DNA from: Radiobacillus kanasensis
Lineage (GTDB): Bacteria > Bacillota > Bacilli > Bacillales > Amphibacillaceae
Assembly (NCBI RefSeq): GCF_021049245.1
Contig: NZ_CP088020.1
Location: 1,246,001-1,310,000 of the forward strand
Length of the DNA: 64,000 bases
Direction: 5' to 3'
Part shown: one piece after another, positions 17,687-26,828 of the stretch
Layout: the number at the start of each line of letters is the position of its first letter
Numbering within the stretch: the first letter of the stretch is position 1
Program-made: the position numbers and the translations under genes
Notes under the pieces: model-generated
Told to the model about the DNA's origin: nothing
The model's input: the letters and a program-made list of their open reading frames with translations, nothing else
Databases searched by the model: none

Positions 17687-19219
17687 TTAGGACTCTTTTT
17701 GACTAGGAGAAGGCTGGAGATTGCTTGCTTCTCTTTTTGTATCTTCTTTCACAAATTGTTTTGGACGCCGGTCCATGTCCCACCATGGGACACGGATAAA
17801 CACGTCTTTTAATTCACTCCATTTTAAAGGGCTAAGCGGTGAGAAATACGGCACACCAAAGGATCTCAATTTACAAAGATGTGTTAACAACACAATCGAG
17901 CCTAATACGATTCCAAACAGACCAAACATCCCAGCAAGTATCATGATTGGAAAGCGTAGTAATCGAATGGAAATAGCCATGTTGAATCGTGGTATCGTGA
18001 AAGAGGCAATCCCGGTGAGTGAAACGACGATAACCATCGGAGCCGAAACAATACCTGCTTCAACGGCTGCTGTTCCAATTACCAGTGCACCCAAAATACT
18101 AACCGCTTGGCCTATTACTTTCGGTAAACGTATCCCAGCCTCTCGAAGTGCTTCAAAGGAAAGCTCCATAATCATAGCTTCAATGAATACAGGAAACGGG
18201 ATTGCCTCCCTGCTTGCTGCGATACTTAACAGCAGAGTTGTCGGTATCATATCTTGGTGAAAGGATACGACCGCAATATAAAAGGCTGGCATTAATAAAG
18301 CGAGGAATAGAAGCGATACCCGCAAAATGCGCAGGAAGACTGAAATATGAAATCGCTGGTAATAATCTTCACTTGCTTGAATGAATTGCCAGAAACTTAC
18401 GGGCAATATGAGCGCAAACGGTGTACCATCCACAACAATGGAAACTCTACCCTCTAACAAATTAGCCGCTACCGTATCGGGTCTTTCTGTATTTTGAAGT
18501 TGTGGAAAAGGGCTCCAAGGACTATCCTCGATTAATTCCTCTATATAACCACTTTCTAATATTCCATCAATCTTAATTTTGTCGATTCTAGATAAGACTT
18601 CTTCTACTAATTGTGGAGGAGCAAGATTCTCCAAGTATAGAATTGCTATCGATGTCTGGGTCTCGGTCCCAACTGTTCTAGATAAAACTTTTAAGTTAGG
18701 GGAGTGAATTTTTCGCCTTACTAAGGAAGTATTCACTCGAAGGTTCTCCGTAAAACCCTCACGTGGACCCCGAATAACCGATTCCGCATCTGGCTCGGAA
18801 ATACTTCTGCTTGAGCCGCCCCTGACTTCTAAAACGAGTGCTTGATCCAATTTATCAACTAAAAGAATAGTATTACCGTTAAGAATTTGCTTTATAATCT
18901 CTTTAAATGTATTAGCTTCTTTGACAGAGTTTACGGAAACAATCTTATTCTCTATGTACTTAGGGCTTATAGATTCTTCAGATGTTTCCTCTAATAGCTG
19001 CTTTATCGCATGAAATTCTATTCGGTTTGAATCAATTAATCCATCTACAAAAAAGAGATAAGCTTTATTATTACCTGATGTTAGTTGTCGGAACACAACG
19101 TCTGAAGCGCCTTCAAACTGTTTCTTTAAAAATTCTACATTCTTATCCAGGTCTGTAAAGATAGGTGAATCTGTTGTTTCAGGTAATTTGCTTTTCTTTT
19201 TTGTAAAAAATCTCCCCAT
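17687..19219 (-). CDS. Spore germinant receptor subunit A (GerAA family)
   Basis: 510 residues. The soluble N-terminal half contains DLDKNVEFLKKQFEGASDVV and EVRGGSSRSISEPDAESVIR with GPREGFTENLRVNTSLVRRK. The C-terminal half has five or six membrane helices including IPFPVFIEAMIMELSFEALR and EAGIRLPKVIGQAVSILGAL, all canonical for GerAA. The ATG at 19219 has GGGAG eight bases upstream and is preferred to one five codons earlier. First gene of the A-C-D-B operon. A SigG promoter is expected but none matched well enough to report. Confidence 0.92.
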   Translation of the reverse strand: MGRFFTKKKSKLPETTDSPIFTDLDKNVEFLKKQFEGASDVVFRQLTSGNNKAYLFFVDGLIDSNRIEFHAIKQLLEETSEESISPKYIENKIVSVNSVKEANTFKEIIKQILNGNTILLVDKLDQALVLEVRGGSSRSISEPDAESVIRGPREGFTENLRVNTSLVRRKIHSPNLKVLSRTVGTETQTSIAILYLENLAPPQLVEEVLSRIDKIKIDGILESGYIEELIEDSPWSPFPQLQNTERPDTVAANLLEGRVSIVVDGTPFALILPVSFWQFIQASEDYYQRFHISVFLRILRVSLLFLALLMPAFYIAVVSFHQDMIPTTLLLSIAASREAIPFPVFIEAMIMELSFEALREAGIRLPKVIGQAVSILGALVIGTAAVEAGIVSAPMVIVVSLTGIASFTIPRFNMAISIRLLRFPIMILAGMFGLFGIVLGSIVLLTHLCKLRSFGVPYFSPLSPLKWSELKDVFIRVPWWDMDRRPKQFVKEDTKREASNLQPSPSQKES

Positions 19220-19311
19220 GAAAGAAACTCCCATCCAAACTTTTTTTGTACGTTTCCCTGAGGGAGAAATTCTATACGGAAGGGTTTGCTTTACTAGAGG
19301 GATTCAAAAGC

Positions 19312-19333
19312 AAAAAAACTCATTTTTCATGAG
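19312..19333 (-). terminator. Terminator upstream of the ger operon
   Basis: On the minus strand CTCAT and ATGAG close a GAAAA loop and are followed by seven T. It ends whatever is transcribed from the 19351-19497 region. Confidence 0.6.
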
Positions 19334-19350
19334 CCCTTTCCTAAATGTGG

Positions 19351-19497
19351 CTAACCTTTTATAGCTTTTACATAGCCTTTTGCAACACGAACATTATCGT
19401 CGACTTCCGTAGTTTGCATTGCAGCATAATGGGTGAAAAAGCCATTAGATAGTTCAATTTGTAGGCTTGTAAAACCAGGATGCAAATGAGGAAGCAT
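19351..19497 (-). pseudogene. Short ORF or 3' gene remnant, family unknown
   Basis: A 48-codon minus-strand frame beginning MLPHLHPGFTSLQIELSNGF and ending RVAKGYVKAIKG at TAG 19353-19351, with a terminator directly after it. The composition is clearly protein-like, but there is no ribosome site and a stop codon lies two codons above the ATG. The C-terminal end of a deleted gene is therefore more likely than a real small protein. I do not recognise the family. The remaining 19500-19690 bases show nothing else. Confidence 0.45.
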
Positions 19498-19697
19498 ATT
19501 CTAGTGCTTTGTTTATTTGCAAATAGCTGTTCGAAAACTTATCAAAAATTTAAAAGTTAGTGTTGATAGTGGGGTGACAATCCGTTTTTTGCTTCATTCA
19601 CTTTATCTAACTAACCAAGCTTCTTCTAACATTGTTTATTGGGACAAAAGCTTTTATTAGATAAATGTTAAGATACTGTAAAGTTTTAAGAGTGCTC

Positions 19698-19740
19698 TTG
19701 AAGCATTACCATAACATGATATATAATTCCGATATCGAAA
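19698..19740 (+). promoter_or_regulatory. Promoter and candidate PadR operator of the padR-chrA operon
   Basis: TTGAAG (19698-19703), 18-base spacer, TATAAT (19722-19727). Just downstream lies CGATATCG (19730-19737) inside TTCCGATATCGAAA, with another ACCGATAT at about 19753. A repressor bound here would block transcription, so autoregulation by the encoded PadR protein is likely. Confidence 0.5.
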
Positions 19741-19778
19741 TTAGATAATGAAAACCGATATTGTTGGAGGTGTTTAAT

Positions 19779-20084
19779 TTGGAAGACAAAGTATTGCGCA
19801 AGCTGTTTCTAGGTTTCATACACATACATATTTTACACCATGCCAAGGAACACCCTATTTATGGTGTTTGGATGGTCAATGAACTTAAAGAGCATGGGTA
19901 TAACATTAGTTCAGGTACTCTTTATCCGATATTACATTCCATGGAGTATGATGGTCTATTAAAGAAAGAAGAGAGAAACGTTGAAGGTAAAATAAGGAAA
20001 TACTACACAATTACTGATAAAGGGAATGAAGTTCTAATAGAAGCAAGAAAAAAAGCTTATGAATTATTTAAAGAAATAAAATAA
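19779..20084 (+). CDS. PadR-family transcriptional regulator
   Basis: 101 residues: winged helix with EHPIYGVWMVNELKEHGYNI and the PadR signature SSGTLYPILHSMEYDGLLKK, then KYYTITDKGNEVL in the wing. Start taken at TTG 19779 with TGGAGG nine bases upstream; the frame is open six codons earlier without a site. It lies 18 bp before chrA, as in other bacilli where a PadR repressor controls a chromate transporter gene. The ligand is probably chromate or a linked stress signal (inferred). Confidence 0.85.
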   Translation: MEDKVLRKLFLGFIHIHILHHAKEHPIYGVWMVNELKEHGYNISSGTLYPILHSMEYDGLLKKEERNVEGKIRKYYTITDKGNEVLIEARKKAYELFKEIK

Positions 20085-20102
20085 ATGAGGGAGGAAACAC
20101 AT

Positions 20103-21296
20103 ATGTCTAAACAAAAAACTAAAATTCAAACTCTTTTGGAAATATTATTAACATCAACAAAGTTAGGACTGACTTCATTCGGGGGACCAGTTGCCCACCT
20201 AGCATACTTTAAAGATGAATATATTGACCGTCGTAAATGGCTGGATGATAGAACATATGCTGATATTATTGCGATTTGTCAATTCCTACCTGGTCCAGCT
20301 AGTAGTCAGGTGGGTATATCCATCGGTATGTTGCGAGGAGGTTTGCTTGGAGGACTTATCTCATGGTTTGGATTCACAGTACCATCGATTATAGTGTTAA
20401 TTGTATTTGCGCTAATGTATCAAACATTTTCTTTAGAAGATGCAGGTTTCATACACAGCTTGAAGATAGTTGCTGCTGCTGTGGTGCTCCATGCTTTAAT
20501 TGGATTAGGTAAAAAGTTAACACCCGATAAACCTCGGCTTGCGATAGCTATAGTGGCTGCTAGTATTATGTTATTATATCCATCTGCATGGATGCAGATT
20601 TTAATTATTTTAGGAGCTGGCTTATTAGGGTTAAAACTATTTACAGATAAGGCCGATTCAAACGTTCAGCCTTTTTCCGTTAATATTTCCAAAAAGCTTG
20701 GATTGACTTCTTTAGGTATTTTAATAAGTTTGCTTGTTATATTACCGTTCTTAAATAGAGTATCTGATAATCCTTTAATTACCATTTTTGATACTTTTTT
20801 TAGAGTTGGGTCGCTAGTTTTTGGTGGGGGACATGTTGTATTACCAATGATTGAGCGTGAAGTGGTTCCTACAGGCTTATTAACAGCCAATGAATTTTTA
20901 GCTGGATATGGTATGGCACAAGCTGTACCCGGACCATTATTTACTTTTTCTAGTTATCTTGGAACGATGATGGAAGGTATAACTGGAGCTATTGTAGCAA
21001 CAATTGGCATTTTTCTTCCCTCATTTTTGCTAATTATTGCGGCTTTACCGTTTCTAAATGAGTTACGAAAACGAGCATCTTTCCAGGGCATTTTAATGGG
21101 GGTAAATGCTAGTGTGGTAGGTATTTTGTTAGCTGCATTTTATGACCCAGTGATTAACAGTTCCATTTTTAGTACCACTGATTTTGCATTAGGTGTCATC
21201 TTATTTGGATTGTTAACTATATGGAAAGTACCAGCTTGGTTAATTGTTATATTAGGAGTTATAGGTGGTTATGTCTTACAATTTATTACGCTTTAA
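20103..21296 (+). CDS. chrA: Chromate transporter (ChrA, two-domain)
   Basis: 397 residues with two homologous CHR halves. The first has GLTSFGGPVAHLAYFKDEYI and ICQFLPGPASSQVGISIGML, the second FRVGSLVFGGGHVVLPMIER and GYGMAQAVPGPLFTFSSYLG. These FGGP/FGGG and PGP motifs are diagnostic. It would expel chromate through the cytoplasmic membrane. GGGAGG lies upstream of the ATG at 20103. Co-transcribed with the PadR regulator. A long hairpin follows the gene. Confidence 0.92.
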   Translation: MSKQKTKIQTLLEILLTSTKLGLTSFGGPVAHLAYFKDEYIDRRKWLDDRTYADIIAICQFLPGPASSQVGISIGMLRGGLLGGLISWFGFTVPSIIVLIVFALMYQTFSLEDAGFIHSLKIVAAAVVLHALIGLGKKLTPDKPRLAIAIVAASIMLLYPSAWMQILIILGAGLLGLKLFTDKADSNVQPFSVNISKKLGLTSLGILISLLVILPFLNRVSDNPLITIFDTFFRVGSLVFGGGHVVLPMIEREVVPTGLLTANEFLAGYGMAQAVPGPLFTFSSYLGTMMEGITGAIVATIGIFLPSFLLIIAALPFLNELRKRASFQGILMGVNASVVGILLAAFYDPVINSSIFSTTDFALGVILFGLLTIWKVPAWLIVILGVIGGYVLQFITL

Positions 21297-21349
21297 TATA
21301 ATTCTACTTATAACTAGGAGAGGTGGTAGTATCTAGATGTAAAAAGTAC

Positions 21350-21393
21350 CTTTAGTTAGGTCCATTTTATTTTAAAAATGGACTTAACTAAAG
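21350..21393 (+). terminator. Long hairpin after chrA
   Basis: Arms of about 19 bases (left CTTTAGTTAGGTCCATTTT) pair with one G-U. There is no T-run, so it may protect the 3' end rather than terminate. The rest of 21297-21490 holds nothing recognisable. Confidence 0.45.
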
Positions 21394-21492
21394 AATTAGA
21401 TACATTTAAAATGTAGCCATTGTGAAAATCCTCACTTTTCCTAAAGTTAAACAGTCAAACATTAAGATATTGAAAAACGCTTGGATTTGAAG

Positions 21493-21618
21493 TGACCCCA
21501 AGAAATTGGACATATAATTTAATTAAGCCGCTGATTGGGCAAGAGTTCTGAATTGTACAGGGCTCTTGCCTTTTAACTTTGATTCTATACGTTTGTTATT
21601 ATAATAAAACATGTATTC
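21493..21618 (-). mobile_element. 3' remnant of an IS3-family (IS150-like) insertion sequence
   Basis: The minus strand encodes the last residues of an IS3-type transposase, YYNNKRIESKLKGKSPVQFR then TLAQSAA, ending at TAA 21525-21523. The outer end TGACCCCAAGAAATTGGACA (21493-21512) is a typical terminal inverted repeat of this group. The rest of the transposase and the other end are missing. The remnant stops exactly where the left 34-bp direct repeat begins. Confidence 0.8.
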
Positions 21619-21652
21619 TCCCAAACTTTTTGAAGAGCTCCAGCAAATGTTT
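21619..21652 (+). repeat. 34-bp direct repeat, left copy
   Basis: Identical over all 34 bases to 31822-31855 inside frnE, in the same orientation, with unrelated flanks on both sides. The two copies bracket the sugar cassette. Confidence 0.85.
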
Positions 21653-21688
21653 GTACAGAACATTAGCTCTAAGCGCGGAACTCCCTGT

Positions 21689-23317
21689 TTACCCTATAAA
21701 CTTATTTTCCTTCTGAAACCGGGAAGGTGTAATTCCAGTCCACTTTTTGAACGTACTACTAAAGTGCCGCTCATCGTTGTATCCGATTTTATTGGCTACC
21801 TCGTAAATCTTATAATTTTGGGTTAATAAGAGTTTAGCTTTGGTGATGCGGTATTGGTGCAAATAGTCGAGAAAATTTATACCAAGCTCCTGTTTAAACA
21901 GCGAGCTCAAGTAGGCACTTGAAACGAACACTTCGTTAGCAACGGATTCTAAAGTTAAGTTTTCTGTGTATCTTTCTTCAATAATTACTTGTGCTCGTTG
22001 AACGGTGCGATGAACCGGTTTTTCAACTGTCAATATTTCAAAGACGTTTTGGAATATCTTTTTCAGAATAGAGGACATGTCATCGAATGTTTTCATTGTA
22101 GGCATTTTTTCGAGCCAGTTCACGAAGTCATTTTCCCACTCAATTTTGGTGAGTGTTTTTCCTTGTACAAATTTTTGCATCTCGATAATGAGTGTCATAG
22201 CCTTAAGATTCATTTGATCCTTATGATAGAATGTGGTTTCCTTTAAATAAATAAGCCAACTCTCCAATTTATCTAAGGCTGCATCGTATTGCTTATTATA
22301 AATATCAGTTATAAGTTCATTTTCGAATCTAGAAAGTTCCTTATCATGAAGAATATGTTTGTAATCTCGATCTTCTGTATAGAAAAAGGCATTTTTTTCT
22401 TTATGATAATAGTGTTCATCTAAAGCTTCTTTGGCTTCTTGAAACGTTTGATGTAAGTCATCAATGGACGGTTTTGGATTTCCAATCCCCATATATATGG
22501 GTAGTTTCAAATATTGCTGAAAGTTCTCCATTAACTGATTTAAATAAGTTTCTAACTTACTAGGCTCATAATTTGAATCTGTGTTGGCCACCCAAACGAG
22601 CAGCTCTTGATCAAATAAAACTTCTAAGTTCCCATCATAAAAGGAAGATAATGTTTCAGTTGTCACGTTTAGGCAAGCAAATTTTAAGAGCTCATAATCA
22701 TCTATATAGTAGGAAGTGGCTTTGGTTGGGAATCGAATAATCCCAACATGCATGTCTATATTAGGGCGGATATTCATTCTTAGCTGTTTTATGATGTCTA
22801 CTTTATCGTCTGTTCTGGATTGTTCGGGAAAATGAAACCAATATATTAATTTTTCAACTTTATCCAGGCGATTTTTTTTATCCGTGTATTCTTCTAAAAA
22901 ATGAAGCTGTTGGTTCATTAGCTTTGCTTGCTCAATCCGTTGTTTGGCTCGAAGAACAGCATCTAAAATTTTATCAGGTAGGGCTGGTTTTAAGATATAA
23001 TCAAATACATTTAAACGGATTGATTGTTTTGCATATTGGAAATCCTCATAACCTGTTAGGACAATTGCTTCAAAGGAATAATCTTTGTTTTTCGCTTGTT
23101 GAATGAATTCTAATCCATTCATTTTAGGCATTTGAATATCCGTTAGAATAATGTCTGGGTGTACGGATTCCAGTAACGATAACGCTTCTGCACCATTACA
23201 CGCTTCTGCACATACGTCGATATTGTGCTTGTTCCAATCAATGGACGAAACAATACCATTTCGGATGGTCTCTTCATCTTCTGCTATTAACAGCTTAAAC
23301 AGGTGAATCACTCCCAT
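21689..23317 (-). CDS. Response regulator with AraC-type DNA-binding domain (YesN-like)
   Basis: 542 residues. N-terminal receiver domain with acidic pocket AEDEE at 12-16 and phospho-acceptor D60 in DIILTDIQMPKMNG; a long linker domain; C-terminal AraC double helix-turn-helix with LTLESVANEVFVSSAYLSSL and KIYEVANKIGYNDERHFSST then FKKWTGITPSRF. The YesN type pairs with a YesM-like kinase and usually controls an adjacent sugar operon. Start uncertain within six codons (an ATG at 23317 with AAGGA twelve bases upstream). It lies 32 bp after the kinase gene. Expected to activate the divergent ABC/GH1/ROK operon. Confidence 0.88.
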   Translation of the reverse strand: MGVIHLFKLLIAEDEETIRNGIVSSIDWNKHNIDVCAEACNGAEALSLLESVHPDIILTDIQMPKMNGLEFIQQAKNKDYSFEAIVLTGYEDFQYAKQSIRLNVFDYILKPALPDKILDAVLRAKQRIEQAKLMNQQLHFLEEYTDKKNRLDKVEKLIYWFHFPEQSRTDDKVDIIKQLRMNIRPNIDMHVGIIRFPTKATSYYIDDYELLKFACLNVTTETLSSFYDGNLEVLFDQELLVWVANTDSNYEPSKLETYLNQLMENFQQYLKLPIYMGIGNPKPSIDDLHQTFQEAKEALDEHYYHKEKNAFFYTEDRDYKHILHDKELSRFENELITDIYNKQYDAALDKLESWLIYLKETTFYHKDQMNLKAMTLIIEMQKFVQGKTLTKIEWENDFVNWLEKMPTMKTFDDMSSILKKIFQNVFEILTVEKPVHRTVQRAQVIIEERYTENLTLESVANEVFVSSAYLSSLFKQELGINFLDYLHQYRITKAKLLLTQNYKIYEVANKIGYNDERHFSSTFKKWTGITPSRFQKENKFIG

Positions 23318-23349
23318 TCTAAAGGCTTATTCCTTCTATAAGCCCATAT

Positions 23350-25152
23350 TTAATGCTCTATAGACAAAGGGATACGAAGCATGACTTTTGTTCCCATTCC
23401 CTGTTCACTTTCAATCATCATCGTGGCCTCTTGTCCATACTTCATTCTTAAGCGTTCCATGATATTTAGTAAGGCATAACCTGGCCGATCCTGTAGCTCT
23501 TCCATCGCAATCGTTTCGAAATCAGTCTTTTGGAGGAACTTATTGATGTGATTTAGTTTCTGTTTTTCAATGCCATTTCCATTATCTACAACATCAATCA
23601 ATAAGAAGCTATCCTTTCGAACAATGTGGATATATATCAATCCATTATCTTCAATAGAATCAAGGCCATGAAGTACGGCATTCTCTACAAGTGGTTGTAT
23701 GAGGAGCTTCGGTATATGTATTTCTTTTAAATCGTCTGCCACCTGGATTTCGAAGGTGAATTTATTGGTGAAACGGTTTTTTTGAATGGTTAGGTAATTT
23801 TTGATAAGCAAGAGCTCATGTTGTACTGTTACGAATTCCTTCCCGTCACTTAAACTTAATCGAAAAAATTGAGATAAGGAATAAATCATGTCGGAAATGT
23901 CTGCCTCCTTCTTTTGCTGCGCCCTCCAAAAAATGGTGTCAAGGGTGTTATATAAGAAGTGCGGATGAATTTGTGCTTGTAATGTTTTTAATTCCGCTTC
24001 TTTTCGACTTAACTGAGAACGGAACACGTCGTCAATCAACTTCTTCATTTGTTGCACCATGTGATCATAGCCTCGTCCTAATTTGCCAACTTCGTCGTTG
24101 CCTCGGAAGGATACTTGTTGAGTAAAATCCCCTTTCTGAAGTTGATAAATGGATTTGGTCAGTTTTTTTAATGGTTTTGTTATGACTAAGGAAACATACC
24201 AGGAAAACCAAACTCCCATTAAAAAGCATAAAGCCGTTACAATAAAGGTCCATACTTTAATTGTATTTAACTCCTTGAGTAGATCTTCCCTAGGCTGTAG
24301 AAGGAGAACATTCCATCCATTTTCAGATTGGGAACTAGCTACTATCCATTCGTTACTCGTAAGCGTTATGCTATCGTCCGATTTTTCTTCAAAATATGGA
24401 ACGTCAGCTACATCTTTGCCAATCCATTGACCATCCGTAGATGTGATTACTTTATTATTGTTATGGACAATAAAAAGTTGGGCGTTATTACTTAGGCCCT
24501 TTGTATATTTTCTTCTTAACGTTTCTTCATTGATTCCTATAACGATCATGCCTAGGTCTTTTAATGTGTAAGAATTTTTGATAACCCTCGTAAGAATGAT
24601 CTTCGTTCTGCTATCCCCTTCAAATAAGTGTTCATCACCTGTGAGTAGGGTCCAAGAGGGCTTGCCTGCTTGCTCTAGGGCAAGCTTGTAGTGTTGTGTC
24701 TTTGTAAAGCTCGAAAAGGGCATCGTACTCGTAACTCCTGTTTGATTAATGGCAAGTGGTGGCACTTCTTCATTGAATCCATACAAAACAAGAGATTGAA
24801 AGTCACGTTGATTAACTAATAGACTCGAAGCAATCTCACTGATTTGTTTTCTTCTAGAAATAGAATCGTCCTGTGTAATCGGATTTAAAAATTGTTGGAC
24901 ACTAGAAAGCAAAAATAGATAATTTGTAAAATCAACCGCATCATTTGTGATGTAGTCCAATTGATTACTAATTTGATTCGTGTATTCAAGCTGGGCTCGA
25001 TTAATCTTTTCCAATACTTGATTTTTCGCCGTGTAGTAGGAATACCAACCCGTTACAGCAACCGTGATTAATAATAATGGGATAAACCAAAGTAGGATTT
25101 TAAATCGAACGGGCAAATCTAAATAAGAGGTTACAAGTCTTTTTTTCTTCAT
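23350..25152 (-). CDS. Sensor histidine kinase (YesM-like)
   Basis: 600 residues: one N-terminal membrane helix (ILLWFIPLLLITVAVTGWYS), an extracellular sensor region of about 270 residues, a second helix near 300, then a HAMP domain (KPLKKLTKSIYQLQKGDFTQ). The His_kinase segment ETHIHPHF-type reads TLQAQIHPHFLYNTLDTIFW with the phosphorylated histidine, followed by an HATPase domain with DNGNGIEKQK. GAGGA lies upstream of the ATG. Divergent from the solute-binding protein gene, so it probably senses the imported sugar or that binding protein outside the cell. Confidence 0.9.
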   Translation of the reverse strand: MKKKRLVTSYLDLPVRFKILLWFIPLLLITVAVTGWYSYYTAKNQVLEKINRAQLEYTNQISNQLDYITNDAVDFTNYLFLLSSVQQFLNPITQDDSISRRKQISEIASSLLVNQRDFQSLVLYGFNEEVPPLAINQTGVTSTMPFSSFTKTQHYKLALEQAGKPSWTLLTGDEHLFEGDSRTKIILTRVIKNSYTLKDLGMIVIGINEETLRRKYTKGLSNNAQLFIVHNNNKVITSTDGQWIGKDVADVPYFEEKSDDSITLTSNEWIVASSQSENGWNVLLLQPREDLLKELNTIKVWTFIVTALCFLMGVWFSWYVSLVITKPLKKLTKSIYQLQKGDFTQQVSFRGNDEVGKLGRGYDHMVQQMKKLIDDVFRSQLSRKEAELKTLQAQIHPHFLYNTLDTIFWRAQQKKEADISDMIYSLSQFFRLSLSDGKEFVTVQHELLLIKNYLTIQKNRFTNKFTFEIQVADDLKEIHIPKLLIQPLVENAVLHGLDSIEDNGLIYIHIVRKDSFLLIDVVDNGNGIEKQKLNHINKFLQKTDFETIAMEELQDRPGYALLNIMERLRMKYGQEATMMIESEQGMGTKVMLRIPLSIEH

Positions 25153-25296
25153 AACCGATCCTCAATTCCTTATAATAATACGGTTGTAACAGGCTTCTTG
25201 TAAATTCACCTAAAATATATAACGCTTTCATTCTGCTGATGCTAGTATACTATAAATATAGGAAATAACTAGATAGTTCGAAAAACCTATTAAAAA

Positions 25297-25310
25297 TGTA
25301 AACGGTTTCT
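25297..25310 (+). promoter_or_regulatory. Candidate cre site (CcpA binding)
   Basis: TGTAAACGGTTTCT matches the cre consensus TGWAANCGNTNWCA except for the last base. It lies between the divergent kinase and ABC operons, which suggests carbon catabolite repression. Confidence 0.5.
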
Positions 25311-25395
25311 AAAAAATGCTACATTGTTTTCTTTCTTATGAGTCCATAGACTTATAAGTAGCAAGCGAACACAAAAAATAAAAGGTGGGGAAAGA

Positions 25396-26730
25396 ATGAA
25401 AAAGTCGCTATTAATACTTTTATTCGCTTTTATCGTCTCTATTAGTTTAGTTGCATGTAGTGAAGACTCTACTTCATAGGGAGATGGTAATAGTGGAGAT
25501 TCCGGAAAGGGAGGAGAAGAGGTTACATTGAGCTTCTTTACAGCTCTTCCAGATCGTGAAACTGGTATGGGTGGAGTGGAGCAACAAATTATTGATGCTT
25601 ACATGGAGGAAAACCCAAATGTGACCATTGAAGTGGAAGCGCTTCAAGATGAACCGTACAAGGATAAAATCAAAATTTACTCTTCTACAAATCAATTACC
25701 AGATATTATTCAAGCATGGGGTCAATCTTCTTTTATTGCACCATTAATTGACAACGGATTGTTACACGAGTTGGATCAAGCTGATTTTGAAGGCATGGGA
25801 TTTATTGAAGGATCTTTTGCTGGGTTCTCAAAAGGAGATAAAATTTACGGCGTACCGAAAAACACAGACTTTTTACCGCTTTTCTATAACAAACGTCTTT
25901 TTGAAGAAAACGGTTTAAAGCCTCCTACTACAGAAGAGGAGTTAATTGAAGTATCTAAGGAATTCCGTGAATTAGGAATCAATCCTGTTGTTACAAACGG
26001 AATGGAAGGTTGGATTCTTCCAATGTGGTTTGACTATGCCTTACAGCGTGAAACAGGTAGCTTTGATTTAATGGATGAGGCACTTGCAGGTCAAGCTACT
26101 TATACAGACCCTGCAGTTATTGCAGCCGCTGAAAAAATGAAGAAAATGGTAGATGAAGGTGTATTTGCTGATGGTTGGTTAACAGCAGATTACGGGACTG
26201 CAAGAAACTTATTTGGTCAAGAACAAGCTGCTATGTATCTAATGGGTGCTTGGGAAATGGGGCTAGCAACAGATGAAAACTTCCCAGAAAGCTTTAGAGA
26301 AAATGTAGGTGTTATTAACTATCCAGTATCTGAAAACGCAGAAGCTGGTGATCTAGTAATTTATCAAGGTGGAGGATACTCTATCGCAGAGAACTCAGAA
26401 CATAAAGAAGAGGCGGTTAAGTTTTTGAAATACTACTTCCAACCTGAAAACTGGGCTAAGTTAGTTTGGCAGAGCGGAGCTGGAATGCCAGCACAGAACT
26501 TCGAAGATTTCTTAACTGGCGATGAGTCACAACTTCAAACAGAAATGATTGAAATCTTTAACAGTGTAACATCTGCCAGTGGTACACCAATTTTGGATGA
26601 TTCTACACCTGAATTTAAGGAAACGATTATGACGCTTCACCAGGAACTGTTTACTGGAGACATTACTCCAGAAGAATTTGGTGAAGAACTGGATGCGGCA
26701 GCAGCAAAAGCACGTGAGGCATCTGAATAA
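25396..26730 (+). pseudogene. ABC sugar-binding lipoprotein with in-frame amber codon
   Basis: The full frame from ATG 25396 (AGGTGGGG upstream) begins with a lipoprotein signal ending SISLVACSEDSTS, then hits TAG at 25477-25479 (codon 28), then continues without further damage for 416 codons: linker GDGNSGDSGKGGEEVTLSFF, then a family 1 solute-binding protein (QLPDIIQAWGQSSF, ENGLKPPTTEEELIEVSKEF, EEAVKFLKYYFQPENWAKLV). The stop falls in the flexible linker between the lipid-anchored cysteine and the mature domain, where almost any residue would be tolerated. Possible meanings: recent null mutation, sequencing error, or tolerated amber read-through. A restart at TTG 25528 would give a protein without signal peptide. 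The gene is first in the sugar operon. Confidence 0.75.
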
Positions 26731-26746
26731 AAGACTGTTCTAAACA

Positions 26747-26780
26747 GGAAGGTGATGGTGCGAATGTACCATCATCTTCC
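26747..26780 (+). promoter_or_regulatory. Intercistronic hairpin between binding protein and permease genes
   Basis: GGAAGGTGATGGT (26747-26759) pairs with ACCATCATCTTCC (26768-26780) apart from one G-U. No T-run follows. Such hairpins after binding-protein genes often stabilise the upstream message and lower permease expression (inferred). Confidence 0.5.
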
Positions 26781-26828
26781 ACATTAAAAAGAATTTTTTT
26801 ATCTCTATAAATGAAATGAGTGATAGGC

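Noticed and set aside
17721..18260. 179-codon plus-strand frame
   Set aside because: It is antisense to the membrane half of the GerAA gene, has no ribosome site and shows no family features.
19220..19320. SigG promoter for the ger operon
   Set aside because: A GTATA followed after 18 bases by AACGTACA is too far from the SigG consensus.
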